Assembly: GCA_018257865.1 (NCBI GenBank)
Contig: JAEUBA010000026.1
Coordinates: forward strand, 62,001 to 126,000
Direction: 5' to 3'
DNA length: 64,000 nt
Source: Stereocaulon alpinum
Lineage: Eukaryota > Ascomycota > Lecanoromycetes > Lecanorales > Stereocaulaceae
The position numbers and the translations under genes are program-made. Shown one piece after another: positions 30,350 through 43,429 of this stretch (the first letter of the stretch is position 1; each line of letters starts with the position of its first letter). The notes under the pieces were generated by a model. That model was not told where the DNA came from. It worked only from the letters and a program-made list of their open reading frames with translations, and did no database searches.

Positions 30350-31915
30350 TGCGCAGCCTTATGGTGGCGGCCACCCTAGGCCCAGTTGAGGGGTGAGTCT
30401 GAGGTAGGGTTTTGTCCCCTTGGCAAGGGGGTGACAGAAGTTAAGGAAGTTTCTTGGCGCCCGCCAGAATGTAGAATTTGGTCACATTCGATATAGCAGT
30501 GCGATCTTTGATTTCAATAATTCAAATATCAGGACCACTGATACCAAGCTTATTCTCTAGTAACTTACTGATTCAACTTTAAAACGATATCGATAGTGCT
30601 TGGTTGATTCAGTCAAAATGCAAAAGTTGGGGGGTCCGCGCCAAGAGACTTCCTTCATTTAGATTCTGTCATCCCCTGTTGGCGCAGACATCAATTAAAT
30701 TACTACGTACACCAGTATAATCCGGGCTAGCTTCAGACCTAATTGATTCGTCATAGACTATCTCGACATCCCAATAACGTGTGGCCGGCTGAGCATAAGG
30801 TCCTGTCGTGACAGCGGGTGGCCGAGGAGTCAGTAATACGTACAGGCTCAAGACGTCGCGGGCGGATACCCTGCAAGGCTTTTGTCCGCTTTGAGCCAAT
30901 AGTGTCATTCAAATTTCCGTTCCGTTACCTTAAAGTGGTTTAACAGCTCGAGGAAGACTAGCAGGGTATCCGCCCGAGATGTCCTGTCCCTATACTCCTA
31001 TTACAGTGGCGCTGGCTGGACCCGCCGGCCCACGGGATACAGCTTCCATTTCAGCTGTCTTTGGGTATGTCACGGACCAAGAAGGGACCTATCTTACACA
31101 TGAGGATACTCTTCAGAAGTGCGGCAGTAGGGTATCTGTGTGGCGTGGATGCAGATTGACCCCACCTTTCCTGACTGTGATAGACGTGCATATGAATTGC
31201 AATCACTTCTGCAAGCTCTTGATATATATTAGCCTGACACTTTCAGCCAGCCACATGCCAAATATGATTTGGAAATGGCAATGACTCGATCACTTGGGAT
31301 CCGCCTTCATTCCTCGAAGCGAGTCCAGCATTAGGGACTGCCCAGATGGGGCCAGCCTTGCACGGACACAAGACCGGTCTACTTCTCTGCAGCTTCTAGA
31401 CCCCATCTATCACTCCTCACTTCGCATTGAACAGTCCTGTGTCTGCGTCCGTTGATGTGGTAGAGCTTCCAGGTACTGTGACAATCGCGGCATCTGGAAG
31501 AGCGTTCGATTGCCGTTACCAATCTTGATTAGAGTAGCGTGCCTCCAAGTCTGGGGTCTGCAGGCCGCTCTTCAAGAAAGTGGGTTTGCACAGCTGAGGG
31601 TTTGGTTTTGTGGGTTTCATTGGCCCTAGGTGCGAGCTTTGAGGGCTCCTGCAGAGAATGAGGCTAACGAACTCGAACATCGGATTGACCGAGGAGCAAG
31701 CGAGTAGAAACGTATCATTCCGTGGAGAAACCAAGGGTCTGTGCTGTATCGTTGTGTATCTGCACAGTGCTGCTTTCCTTACCTTTATGTTTCTCATATC
31801 AGGATTGTATCAATGTCGTATATACAAGCTCGACCATGGTTTGAACCTCCCACTTTATACGTTGAACAGCCTACTGCCCATATGATCATCCCATCAACCA
31901 ATCATTAACACATCG
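30350..31915. other. Gene-free stretch with inverted-repeat DNA
   Basis: About 1.6 kb with no supported gene; frames such as the one at 30979-31284 look random. It contains the inverted repeat at 30849-30986, annotated on its own. Confidence 0.45.
30849..30986. repeat. Short inverted-repeat (MITE-like) element
   Basis: CGGGCGGATACCCTGC at 30859-30874 is exactly mirrored by GCAGGGTATCCGCCCG at 30961-30976. With mismatches the match extends to 29 bp arms (30849-30877 and 30958-30986), and a weaker symmetry continues further out to about 30830 and 31005. No coding capacity. Confidence 0.6.
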
Positions 31916-33422
31916 TCAAACCCTTAACGTCCTCAACTGCACCTCTTGAACACCTCTGTCACTATCTTCGCCATCGGCTCCACCTAATTCCACCTCCTCA
32001 TCAAGCGTCCCGTCCCTTCCCTTCCCATCTATCTTCTTGTTGTTTAAGACCGCAACATATAGCGCACTTCCCAGTATAAGGCTGCTCCCAACGATAGACA
32101 ACGTCCCTGGCACTGTCCCCCAAACAATCTTATCAAAAGCAAGCGCGAAGAGCATCTGTGTGTACACCATGTTTGTAGCGCGACTACTCTTCTCATGCGC
32201 CAGTCCAGCCGTGAGTAAGAATTGCATTACAAAGCCACAGATTCCGAGGAAAAGTAAGTATGCCCATTGCTGCAAGCTGGCAGGTAATCGGAAACCTATA
32301 CCAGGGATGGCGAGAAGGGCGACGATGCTTACGATTGTCGAGAACGCTGCGAAATAATTTACTGAGATGAGAGGGTGTGCGCGTTTGCCTATCCAGCGGA
32401 TCGTAGTATACGCGCACGCAGCGCCCAACACACCAACAAGAGCGACGGCCACGGCGCTGAGACGCTGGGCGGACGTTACGTCCTTCAATCCTTGCAAATC
32501 TAGGGGTGCAGTGGCATTTATTGGCGGCACTCCATCGCCAGCTCCGCTTCCCACTAATGGCGGATGGTTGTAGCTTGAGAGGAGGGAAGTCGGACGTGCT
32601 ATCAGCACGACTCCCAGGAAGGATATCACGGCGGCGATCTGTTCAGTGCGGGTGAAGGGCTCGTGGATAAGGATGCTGCAGGCCCAGCAAGCGACGATGG
32701 GGGCGAGGAAGGTTATCACTGTTGCGTCGGAAAGGGGGAGATACTGGAGAGAATCTTCATGCATTTACGTCAGAAAGTTTTCGAGAAAATGTGCATAGGA
32801 ATGTAATTTGAGGCTTACAATACAACCCATACACCCCGAAGAACCCGCCTACACCGCGAAAGATCAATAGCTTGCGTACTTCGGGTGGTCCGAAAGGCGC
32901 ATGCTCGACTTTTGCCAGCCATTGGTATGTACAGCTGAGATATAGTGTACCAGTCATCCGGGCGAAGAGGATCTGGAAAGGGTGCATTCCTGCTCCGTCG
33001 CTTCCATCCATCTCTAATAACCTAGTTGCCACGTTCATCATGACGCCGAACAGCTGTGCTAGCATGACGAGTACGAGACCCTTGTTCTTCAACCAGAAGG
33101 AGTTGAAGTTGCCCTTCCGTGTCGTTGATGGAGGGCCAGGTGAAATCGAAGGAAGACGATAGATCCCGGAGGGAGTAGGCAAGCGACCTGTACGTCTTTC
33201 ATTTTCGTTATCTGCCGAGTAGAGGGAGAGGTCTAAGACGGTGTCTGAAGATCTATTGAACGCGGACTGCAGTGGCACGTCAAGGTATGGACTCGTTTTT
33301 GCCGTGAGCTTGCCATGGTTGTCTTCGGCGACCGCTAACGAATCCTCTGGAGGCGTTAAGATGGAGTCTGAAGAGCTCTTCTTCTGCCCCACATCCCCGG
33401 GTTTTAATGGAATAGACTCCAT
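31916..33422 (-). CDS. EamA/DMT-family membrane transporter
   Basis: Two exons, 33422-32819 and 32754-31916, encode 480 residues; the 64 bp intron (donor GTAAGC, acceptor TGAAG) restores GVYGLYYSLQYLPLSDATVI. A cytosolic N-terminal region of about 100 residues is polar; then about ten hydrophobic segments form two EamA halves. Diagnostic stretches: SLQYLPLSDATVITFLAPI (end of the first half) and AYTTIRWIGKRAHPLISVNYF (start of the second). The tail is acidic. The layout is that of SLC35G1-like drug/metabolite-family transporters; substrate unknown. The ATG at 33422 opens the long exon. Confidence 0.88.
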
Positions 33423-35823
33423 GACTTTTTCTCAAAGAAATGCAACCGAACACTGCACTCGAGTACGGACCCATTGATATAACAGAGCCGAAAGAATCGC
33501 TGAATATGAAGAATGACTCAATATTGCTCAACAGTGGACGAAATAAGATCGTTCTAGGCGTGCGGACACCAGCCAATGGTGCGAGCACTAAACTTGGAGT
33601 ATCCGCCCTTTCCATCTGCTCCGCACGCCGCTGTAAGCCTTGGGGAAAGCTCTGGCCAATATATAATCCAGCCATCCCACTCTTTTGGACCTTGCAACCT
33701 ACAGTGTTGACCTTCAATATCTGTTTCTCAATGCACTGCCCGTCGAGGCGGGTAGATGAAGTTGACGGGATTGTTAAGTGTCAGGTCGCGAGCCGCGGCG
33801 GTAAGGCTAAGATTCATAGGCGCCGGCGACTTTAACGGCCTGTCTTATCCTTGGTTACTCTTGGCTTAGAGAATTTAGAGGATGAATGTGCAGTTAATCC
33901 CGAGGTGTGTTGGACTATCTTACCTTGGCTGTCATTCAGAAGGGAGAACATTCTCGTGTTTCGGTGGCGACAATGGACATCATACTTGAGAAAAAGGCAT
34001 CCGAAGTTGTTATGAACTGAATACACTCGAAATCTCTTCCTATGGAACAGTTTCTCTCAACACTTTGTACATCACCACGCATACTTGTACTCTATGATGA
34101 GTACGCCCAGCCAAGTGTTTTGATGTGGAGACTTCAGTGAGGAGGACCGTTATGCATATTGTCACATACCTTACACAGGTTTGTACATTGCAATTCTCTA
34201 ACAACGTAAGTCATTCTGGCATCTTTGCTTTCTTCGCTTGAACAGGAACCTGCGACTGGGATGTGTTCTTCCCTTGGAGACTGATCTTCGGGCTACAATG
34301 GAATTATACAATTGCTTCTCCTTCCACCCCCTACAGCACGATAACAACATGACCAAGCCCAGCCCCAAGCAGCACAATTCCCCAACTCGACTCCAAGTCC
34401 CTCACCAAGCGACCACCTACTGCTCACTTCCCACCGCCATACACCATTCTCGGCTACCAAGACATGGCATTCTCCCGCAACGGACCCAAAACGCACGACT
34501 CAATCCCACGCTTCACTCTATGCATCATTTTAAGCGTTCCAATCGCTTCCAATTCACGAATCGGACGAAAATCAAAGGCTCTTCTTCGCTTAAGCTCATC
34601 TCGCATGCTCGCCTAAGACTTGCGTAATAGCCAGACCAAGTCGAGGCGAGACTCCAAGGGCGGGAGCTGTACGCCTGCTCAGAGGAGGCAGTACAGTGAA
34701 AAGCTCTCTAGCAGCTCGTTTGCTGCGAATCTAGGCGAGTTGTTCGGGGTTACGGACTTCGTGGCCGCGACGGAGGATGTCATGTTAATGTTCGAAGTTG
34801 GGGTCAATTTAACCTTCGTCGTTGTTGTCTTCTCCGTGTCCATACGGTCATTCCTCCACTCCGTTGATCTAGATAAAGATAATTCTCTTCTGCACATAGG
34901 ATAGGAGGTCTGCCTCCGGGACGTAAGCCGTCTGGAGATATAGATGTCGACTACGACATGCTCACGTCCTTATCGTAGTGGTTCCCTGGATAGGTTTGGG
35001 TCCTCTGGAAGTTCGATTGTACTGTCGTTGTTGTGGTGCCGTGTTACTCATGGTAGCCTATGCATTCATCGTTTGGGGGCGGCTCTATACCTGAAACCTT
35101 GGGCAAGTTGTGGAGGTAATCGTTTAGGCTAAGGGATCTGCGGCCATTCTTGAGTCTGTATTTTCAACTTGGTTTTTATTTGTTACTGACGACGGCTCGA
35201 GGCTGACGTGGTGGAGTTATCCGATAAGGGAGACGTTCGAATTGTGTATGGCGAGACTGCCACAAACGAGGAGAAACCTTTTGTCGTGGGCCATTGTCCG
35301 AGGATAATAGTCTTAGGGGAAAGCGTCGGACGGGGAAGCGCTCAGTCAGACAGCATTGTCTGTACCGGTATTGCAAAGCTATTCCGATCCCAATTTGGAC
35401 AATGGAGATTGTACTTGGAGTGGAAAGGCCTGCAATGTTGCGCATCGATCATCAAGCATGTTGAATTCGTAAGTCAGCTTCCATGAAGTAGGGGGACTCT
35501 GAGCCAGGTAAGTTCATCTTTCCTGATCATGCACCCGAACCGCCTTGTAGATTGATGCATGATAGATTGATTATAGCTCACACATTGCTGCATATTGACA
35601 AAGCTTGCTACTCGGTCTTACATAGAACCCACAAGGGTATACGCTGGACACAAGTCCAACACCAAACGCCTCCGCTCAAAGCAGATGCAACAGCAGGTCA
35701 CAATGCTCGATTTAATAACAAAGCTTCCCAGCTGGCAGACTAAGTACATCCAAAAGTGTAGAATCTTATGATGAGAAGATGGCTGGTAGCCATGATGTGC
35801 GCTTCGATGGCGAATCTTTGACT
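33423..35823. other. Gene-free stretch
   Basis: 2.4 kb between the EamA gene (start) and BUD6 (3' end), both on the minus strand. Frames such as 34238-34627 (plus) lack conserved character and splice support. No repeat or RNA gene seen. Confidence 0.45.
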
Positions 35824-38800
35824 TCAATCAGCGTTGACTTCATGCAGAGACAAGGTAGTAACCTCACCTGCTTCAGTAGGTTTGGTCTGCTCCTGCATGT
35901 TGGGGAGGTCATCAACCTCCTCGGTTCCGTCCGCTTGAGTCTCTAGCTCTTCCTCTTCGGCTGGTGTCGCCTCCAATTCCTCCAGTGAGGGGGCAGTCTC
36001 CGCTATCTTTCCTTTTCCTGCTGCTCTTTCCTGCTGTGTCTCCCATGCTTGTCGCATATTCTTTTCATCCCTGGCCTTGCGTAGTCTTTCGGCCTCCTCC
36101 ACGCCACCACTCTTCTTCAATTTTCCTTCTTCAACGAAAGAGGCCACTTCTTTCGCAAATTCTCCTTCTCGCCGAGTCTCGAGCTCCCTTTGTCTGGCTT
36201 TCTCAGCCCGTTCGATTGCTTCAAGTCTGCTTTCGTGATTAGGCCGCAGAGCTCTGACTTCCCCTAAAACGCCATCCTTGGCCTTCATTGGATCGATCTC
36301 CTGATCGGCTGCGATGGCCGTCAAGCCTTTAGAGGTACTCCGCAAGACAACGCCATTGCCTTGCTGGGATTGCAGGTTCTGCTGCTTGGTAGCTTGTTCG
36401 ACGAGGGCGAATGTTTGGGTAGCCTTCTCAAGATCATCTTCCAAGTCTGCAGCGAGATCCTCTTGCATGGTCAACAGATCTCTGTCATCGCAAACGAGCT
36501 GAAGCTCCTTCTCCCAGATTTTACTCCAGATAGGTTTCTCCCTTCTGAGGAACTCTTGCATCTTCTTGAGGTCTGATGTCGCAGTGCTGATGCTCTTGCT
36601 GACCGTTTCTAATTGACGAGGTAGCGGTCGCACACCACGCATAACAACATCCTTACGTAGATCTTCCACAATGTCTTGCAAGTCGTCGACGCTTTGAACA
36701 ATTCTTTCTGAGTCCTCGCCTAGAGACTTCTTGCCGTGATTCACGTAACCTCGTCCCGTCGAGGCATCCAGATCTGGCATCACCCCTTCGATGGCCATCG
36801 TCTTGATTGATGACGCGCTAGATTGCACGGTGGTCATTGAGGCATTCATATCGGAGAATAGAGACGAAAACGTCTGGCGGACTACTGCGAGGTCCTGGCG
36901 CAAGTCCTGAATGCTCGAGATATGTTCCGCTGGTACTTTCGTAGTCCTTGAAGTAGATGAAGGCAGAATACCATTGAGTTTAGGCTTCTCGGAGGACTGA
37001 ACAGCAGGCGAGGTTATCTTTGGGGTAATAGACATGCGAGCCATTTCCCTAGAGGTGTCTTGCTGGCGCTCAGAAACTCGTTGCAAAGCCGTTTGTTGCC
37101 CATCAACAGCAGTGCGGACGCCCTCAACTAGTTTTCGCAGATCTCCAAGACCTTCATCAATATGCTTTTTGACTTCGTCTAGTACTTCGATGTTCAGTAC
37201 TAGAACAGATCGATCCTTCACATCACGGAGATCTTCCAATTCGTGTCGGACACCTGAAACTGGATCTTGTATATAGAGTTCTGGTAGATCGTTTCCATTG
37301 TTGTGAGTATTCCAAGCGAACTTCTCAATGAAGGCAAGCTGTAGCCGCGCTATCGACAAATCATTGGATCCCTCCGGAAGTACAAATTTCTTTATCTTCG
37401 ATTTGTACTGTAGAAAAAGTGTGAGTTCTTTACCAGGTTGTGGAGATTGCTCTGGGACAAATTCTTGACCAGTCAGACCGTCTTCGTTAGACTGTGGCGT
37501 AGTGCTTCTTTGATCCGCGACGGCATTTTGTGGGCGCTTCCTTGGATCTCCGTCCTCAAGTTCAATTGCATTGTAGTTCTGCAATCCATCTACAGGGCTT
37601 GTTAGGGTTGCGCCCATCCTGGGATGTTCACGGTCAGGGCTGCTCTCAACTGCTCGGCTATCTTGGGCATTCATTGCAAGTCTGTCAGCGTCCTGATTCC
37701 CACCTTGGGCCCTGGTACTCCGTGCTCCATTACTCTGAATGCTCTCCTCAGAGATTCGATTGACCGAGGCGTTACCTCGGACTGGCGAGGTTTCCCCAGC
37801 ACGGTGTGTAGATTTCTGCCGACTCAGTATGCCTGACCCTCGTGTTCGCACAGCGTTCATTGACTCTCGGACGTCTCTTCCACGGTTGGGTATAGGACCA
37901 TTCTGAGCAGGAGGTAACATAGGTACGCCGTTTGGGGAAGCCCCAAGATGTTTCGAAATTTGATACGCCGAATATCTTCTTGATGCTCGTCTCTCCAAGT
38001 CTCCCCCTCTTTGTAATGCAGCTAGTGCGTCTTGCTGCTTGGGAGGTGGTGGAGGCGGTGGCTGCATGCTTGAATAATTGTCTCTTTGTGAGAGTGGTGG
38101 TTCTCTCCCTGGTGCGTGTTGGAATTGTGGTGTCTCCCCTTCGGAGGCTGGAGATAAGATAGAATTGGAATGTGAAGTAGAACTCGAGAACGAAGAATCG
38201 GAAAATGAAGTGGTCATTGGTCTCTGACTATCACGATTCGAATTTCGATAGGGAGTTTCCCCAGCAGCGCCGCCACTGTTATGGCGAGTAGGTTGATTTG
38301 AGGTATAGCGTGGAGGGGGCTGGTCTTCTCCGTTGGTAGGATCCCGGCTCACGTCATCCCCAACCATCATGCTCCCACCGCTACCAGCGCGTGTACCTGA
38401 GCCACGCCCGCCTGATCTTCGCGAAGGGACATCCTCTAGCATTTGCGTCAAACCGGTGTTCAGACTATTCGAGCTCGTCGAAGGGCTTGGACCGCTTTCC
38501 TTGACGTTCTTTGCCCTTAATCTTTGTTGCTTCCTCTTTAACCCATGAAGCAGTGTTATAATGATATCTCGTATTCGAGGTAAGAATCTGTCTAGGCTGG
38601 CTGAGCTCGCTTCCTGGCTTAATGTCTCTTCCAGAATGGCTCGCAGTAGCTCTGGTACAGGACCAAGATCACTGGTATCGACACCAATGCTGTTGAATGC
38701 ACGGCAGGCAATGTTGAACTCATATCCTAGGCGGACGTAGACGTCGGAAACCTCGCCTTCTGTTGCCGTGTGTCTCGACCATTGAGTGAGAGTTTCAAGC

Positions 38801-39110
38801 AATTGTTTAGTGGCTATGAGGAGGTGTGTAACGCTTTTCTCGATCTGAGAAAGCTGTTGACCAGGCTGGATTCCGAACGTAGTCAGTAAAATGCAAATAT
38901 AAGCACTGGCATCAACCTCCCCCAGCGAAAGAATTGACGTACATTCTGTCTACGATATGTCGACGACCTGGAAGAGCCAGAGGATACTCGCTGGCCTGGC
39001 TGTACCTGAGAAGAGCTAGTGGATGTCGCTGTAGGTGGAGGGGGGTTGGTAGGTTCGGCAGCAGGTGACCGCTTCTGACTTGAGCGCTGAGGGTTTGATG
39101 GAGCTTGCAT
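35824..39110 (-). CDS. BUD6: Bud6/Aip3 actin-interacting polarity protein
   Basis: Two exons, 39110-38943 and 38865-35824, encode 1,069 residues; the 77 bp intron has donor GTACGT, a CTGAC branch sequence and acceptor ATCCAG. The N-terminal conserved block (about 57-170) contains QIEKSVTHLLIATKQLLE and VSDVYVRLGYEFN, typical of fungal Bud6. A long Ser/Pro/Arg-rich region follows (about 170-510). The AIP3 core begins near residue 535 (LTLFLQYKSKIKKFVLPEG) with the LSIARLQLAFIEKFAW block and helical coiled-coil segments (LVEGVRTAVDGQQ; KIWEKELQLVCDDRDLL) to about 950. The tail is acidic. Bud6 binds actin monomers and boosts formin-driven cable assembly at growth tips. Length is close to that of mould orthologues. 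Confidence 0.93.
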
Positions 39111-39810
39111 TGTGACCTATACGCAATGGCAAGACTCTCCAAGGCAAGATGAGACGTGTTCTAGAGCATCACATCTGTGGTATTACCAGGTAAGAGTAAG
39201 CATGTGATGTTGTCTCCCTTCACGTCGTGTAGGTACAGAGGTACCTACTTACCCGAAAATTGACCGACTCGGCTTTAGCGTAATTCACCCGCAGTCGACT
39301 AGGCGAGCTAGGGAGCTAGGCTCACTCTGTCTCGTCTGTGATGCACAAGCTGGCAAGTCTCACAAGCTACGAACGCCGCATCACTCATTCGTGGTCATAT
39401 TAACCACTGCAAGTGCCACTCATCCCTTGGTATATTCCAACGGCTGTGAGTCTATCCTCTGGAATTACTTCTCAATCCTTTGGCTGTCAATCTTGATTCC
39501 TTGAGTTCTAGCGGCCATTTATCATCCGTCGGCTGAGGCTCCCGCGAAGGCTGGAGGAAGCCCGAACGGGGCTTGATCCCTGATTTGCCTACTAGCTCCT
39601 CCCCGAAACAATTTACGATCTTTCAACATCAACTCCTGGGCAGACACACTCAACGCAATTGACGCCAGCCGTCCTTCACTAACACTACCGCTTATCACCT
39701 AACTGTCACCGTATTGTCTGGATACTGCGACATTTTGCGTATCCTACTAACAGCAGGTACCCGGTCGCGGGTTGACCGCTGTAGGGCGACAATCCCAGTG
39801 TTGAACGACA
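39111..39810. other. Divergent promoter region BUD6 / PBP1
   Basis: 700 bp between two divergent starts. No gene recognised; pyrimidine-rich stretches precede the PBP1 ATG at 39811. Confidence 0.5.
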
Positions 39811-42800
39811 ATGGCTACCACTATGCTCAATGGAGGTCTTAACACCGAAGGCACTCCTTCCACGGCCATGGCCAACGTTGGGAAGCAACAGCCCAAGCCC
39901 GCTGGCAGTTCCGGCACCAAGATGGCCGACGTCAACCGGAAGCAGGCTGGCACCCCAAATGACGGAGCTCAGAGGTAGGACTGGGCTCATTCACTACGAT
40001 TAGCACAGCAATCACTTCTAAAAGTTTTCTTTACCCCTCACATGCATTTCCTCTTCCTGTCTTGTCATTCCTGCATGTTAGGAGCTTCGTCTCTATAGAC
40101 TCAACACTTGATCAGTACACTAGCTGACCTGAAATGAACAGACGTAATGTCACGACCAATGTTTGGGCAAACAAGATCAACCCTATTACTGGACAGGCGA
40201 ACGGCGCCGCAACCCAAATCAAAGCCCCAACAAGCAAGGCTCCAATGAATCAAGAGTCAAAACTGGTGGAAACCCTTGGGAATGACCGCCTGATATTCTT
40301 ACTTGGAAGCTGCATGGTAAGCCGTCCAACGTACGGCCATGTTGAGCCAAGAGTGCCACTGACTCGATATCCCTAGGGCCTCAATGTCAATCTCACCACC
40401 GTTCATGGCGATTTGTTTTCTGGCATTTATTTTGGGGCGTTTATGGAGAATGATAAACATGCCCATCTGTTGAAGATGGTACAGCGGAAGAAACTGAGTG
40501 AGAAAGGGGAAACGAATGGAGTTGAGGACGTCTCGTCTGTTTTTGTGGGCACCGGCGAAGATCATACCATGTCTTTTGATTTCAAGGACGTCCTCGACTT
40601 TGCCGTTGACGGAGTTCAATTTGGTACCCAAGACAAACAACAGAATGGTAAGCTTCCAGGTGCGTTGAAATGCAACAGGCTAACACTGTGGCCAGGGACT
40701 AATGCAGGGTTCCGCACAGATACTGATGTCTCCGGAGGTCAGGCTCCTCGCGAGCGTGAACTCCAACGTTGGACTCCTTCTGCCGAGACTGGTGTTGACC
40801 TCTCTCTTGAGCAATCGGGTTCAGGCTCAGGGGAGGCATGGGACCAATTCAAAGCCAACGAGCGACTATTCGGATTAAAGACAGATTACAACGAAGAAAT
40901 CTACACGACAACCATCGATAGGTCAAACCCTTCCTATCGGGAGCGTGAGGCGAGAGCCCAACGCCTTGCACGAGAAATCGAAGGATCAGCAACGACTGAT
41001 GCGCACACCCTTGAAGAGCGTGGTATAGTGAACTCAGATGGCGGGCTTGATGAGGAAGCAAAGTATGTAGTACCTTATGTGTCCATTCATAGTCTTGCTA
41101 ACGTCCAAGTAGATACAGCAGTGTTCATCGCCAAGCAGCAGACTACCCTCCTCTCCAGGCCAGCGGCGCAAATAGATACACCCCACCAGCACGCCGTCCA
41201 CCGAGCGGTAGACCGACCGTCCCAGGTGCACCAGTGGATCCAGCAATCATCTCATCTCAGATTGCTCGGACGGACACCAAGTCTCAAGCAGCCAATACTG
41301 CCGTGGTCAAGCCTGCTGAGACCAATACAGAAGCGGCAACCTCGGGTGATGCGTTATCACCAGAAGCCAAGCAGGAGGCTATGAAAGATGCTCCTCGAGA
41401 GAAGGCAGTGGTCACTAACGACTCACGTACCGTCAATACGCCCAAGGCTCAAGCACCCAATGCTACAGCAAATGTAGAGACTGAAGCTCTCCACGCATTC
41501 CAAAAGTTTGCCCACTTTGAGAAGACTAGGGTGGCAGAGGATCGTAAGAAACGTGCAGTTGCTGACAAGAACATCAAACTCAACGATTTGAAGAAATTTT
41601 CGACGAATTTCAAGCTTCACACACCTGTGCCGAAAGATTTGGTTCCGATACTAGCGAAGGATACGGCAAAACAAAACGAGATTGTCGAAAAAGCTCAACG
41701 TGAGGCAGAATTGAAGGCCGCCACACCACCAAAGGCTCCGGCTAGCTCAGGAGATCAGACGTCTTCAAGAGTGCCCACCGACTCGAAGCATGATGGAACA
41801 CGAGCTCCACCGAACACTGCCATACACGAGCGGCACGATTACACTCATCCTCGCCAAAGTCTTCCACCACGAGGGCCCCAAGCTGGTATGCAGACTCGCG
41901 ACAAGCCGTTCTCTAACATGTTTCCGGGGTCACCACACAATGGCCAGGGCATGTTCAGCCATCGCCTGGCCGACCAGCACGGTCGGCACAAGGCTGGTAT
42001 ACAAGGTTCTGTCCCTACACCTCTGCCTATTCACACTGCTCAGAAGCCTCCGAGCAGACCATCGGTAAACGCTACACCAATGCCTGGCTCAAACCCACCG
42101 AGCGCTGTACGTACACCGACGTCTGCAGTTTCTGCCAGATTCAACGTCAAAGCCCCTGACTTCAAGCCTAATCCTGCTGCGAACACTTTCAAGCCTACCG
42201 GAGCCCCTAGTGCTGCTTCCAGTCCGAGGTCGAATGCCATTGCCAGACCTTTGTCTAGAGATCCTACCCCAGCCGACTTTTTTGGGAGCAAAAAGCCCCT
42301 ACCACTGGGGGAGAAGCCTTCAATATTGGAACATTTCAACCCACTAAAGCGTCTCAAGGAGAAAGCAGAAAAGGAGAACAAAGCGAAGGATTTTGTTGCC
42401 AATGGCGGCATCGTTTATGCTCACGCAACACCTGTTACATGGAGCCAGGTGGAAGACGACGCAAAGTTCAAGTCATACAAAGACATGTTCGAAGATCTCC
42501 CTCCCGCATCACGGGGCGCTACACCTCAGCATCCTACAGCCTCGCCCGTCAACCCAGCTCTCCTGCACCAGCTTCCGCCTCATCTGCAGCATCCTCCGCA
42601 GGGCCTCCCTCACGTACAAGCTCCTCCACAACAATCCTATCAGGGCCCACCTCAGGCACATCATTACCCGACTCTATCCCACCCCCACCAGTTCGACGAT
42701 CAACGCATGCATGCATCCCCGTCAGCGCCTGCGTATTCCACACCACGGATGCCACATACATTTGTCACGTATCCCCCACCAATGGCACCACAGATGCAGT

Positions 42801-43429
42801 ACCCTCATGGTCAGCCGATGCCTCAGTTTGCCATGGGCCCTGGTGCTCCACAGCAGCAAAATTTCAGACAAGTCCATGGAAGTGCTACATATGGCCATTC
42901 TCCCGCACAACAATATGCAGCTCCAATGATGGTCCACAACTCGTCACAAGGAGGCTATATGGCGCCTCAAGGTATGCCTGGTCCCCAAATGCCTATGTTT
43001 CCGCAAGGACAGACTCCACCATATGCCGGGCAGTCACAGCCACCGAGTGGATATCCAAGTCCTGGTAGGCCAGCACCGATGATGGTACATCAAGGCTCTT
43101 ACCAAGGTCATAATCCTCCAATGTACATGAATGGAGCGCAGTATGGGACACCCGTATACGCACAACAACAACCACCTCACAGTAAGTCCTTAAGGCCGCT
43201 TTGTATATTCAATGCTGAATGACCTCTAGCCACGCCAATGCGCTCTTATGCTTCTCCTCAGCCGCCTTACAATCAAAGCCCTCACCAACAAACGCACTAT
43301 CCACCGCCAATGGGCCGTCAACCGAGCAACAGCTATGTCCACCACCCACAAGCCCAATATCAGCATATGCAAGGGCAGCATCCTCCTCCCTCAGGCGTTG
43401 CCATGGAAGGGGGAGATGGCATGAAGTGA
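39811..43429 (+). CDS. PBP1: Ataxin-2 homologue (Pab1-binding protein 1)
   Basis: Six exons: 39811-39974, 40142-40316, 40377-40647, 40708-41062, 41113-43181 and 43230-43429, encoding 1,077 residues. Introns are 167, 60, 60, 50 and 48 bp with consensus donors and several GCTAAC branch points. Domains in order: N-terminal low complexity; ataxin-2 SM-like domain (about 75-180) with DRLIFLLGSCMGLNVNLT and SGIYFGAFMEND; LsmAD (about 249-295) with FKANERLFGLKTDYNEEIY; a PAM2-like motif near 660-680 (FNVKAPDFKPN), which would bind the MLLE domain of poly(A)-binding protein; and a Pro/Gln/His-rich, prion-like tail (about 790-1077). The protein regulates poly(A) length, stress granules and, in yeast, TORC1. 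Function inferred by family; the gene model is well supported. Confidence 0.93.

Noticed and set aside
34238..34627. 129-codon plus-strand frame
   Set aside because: Composition looks random (His/Pro/Ser-rich) and no domain or intron signals are visible.
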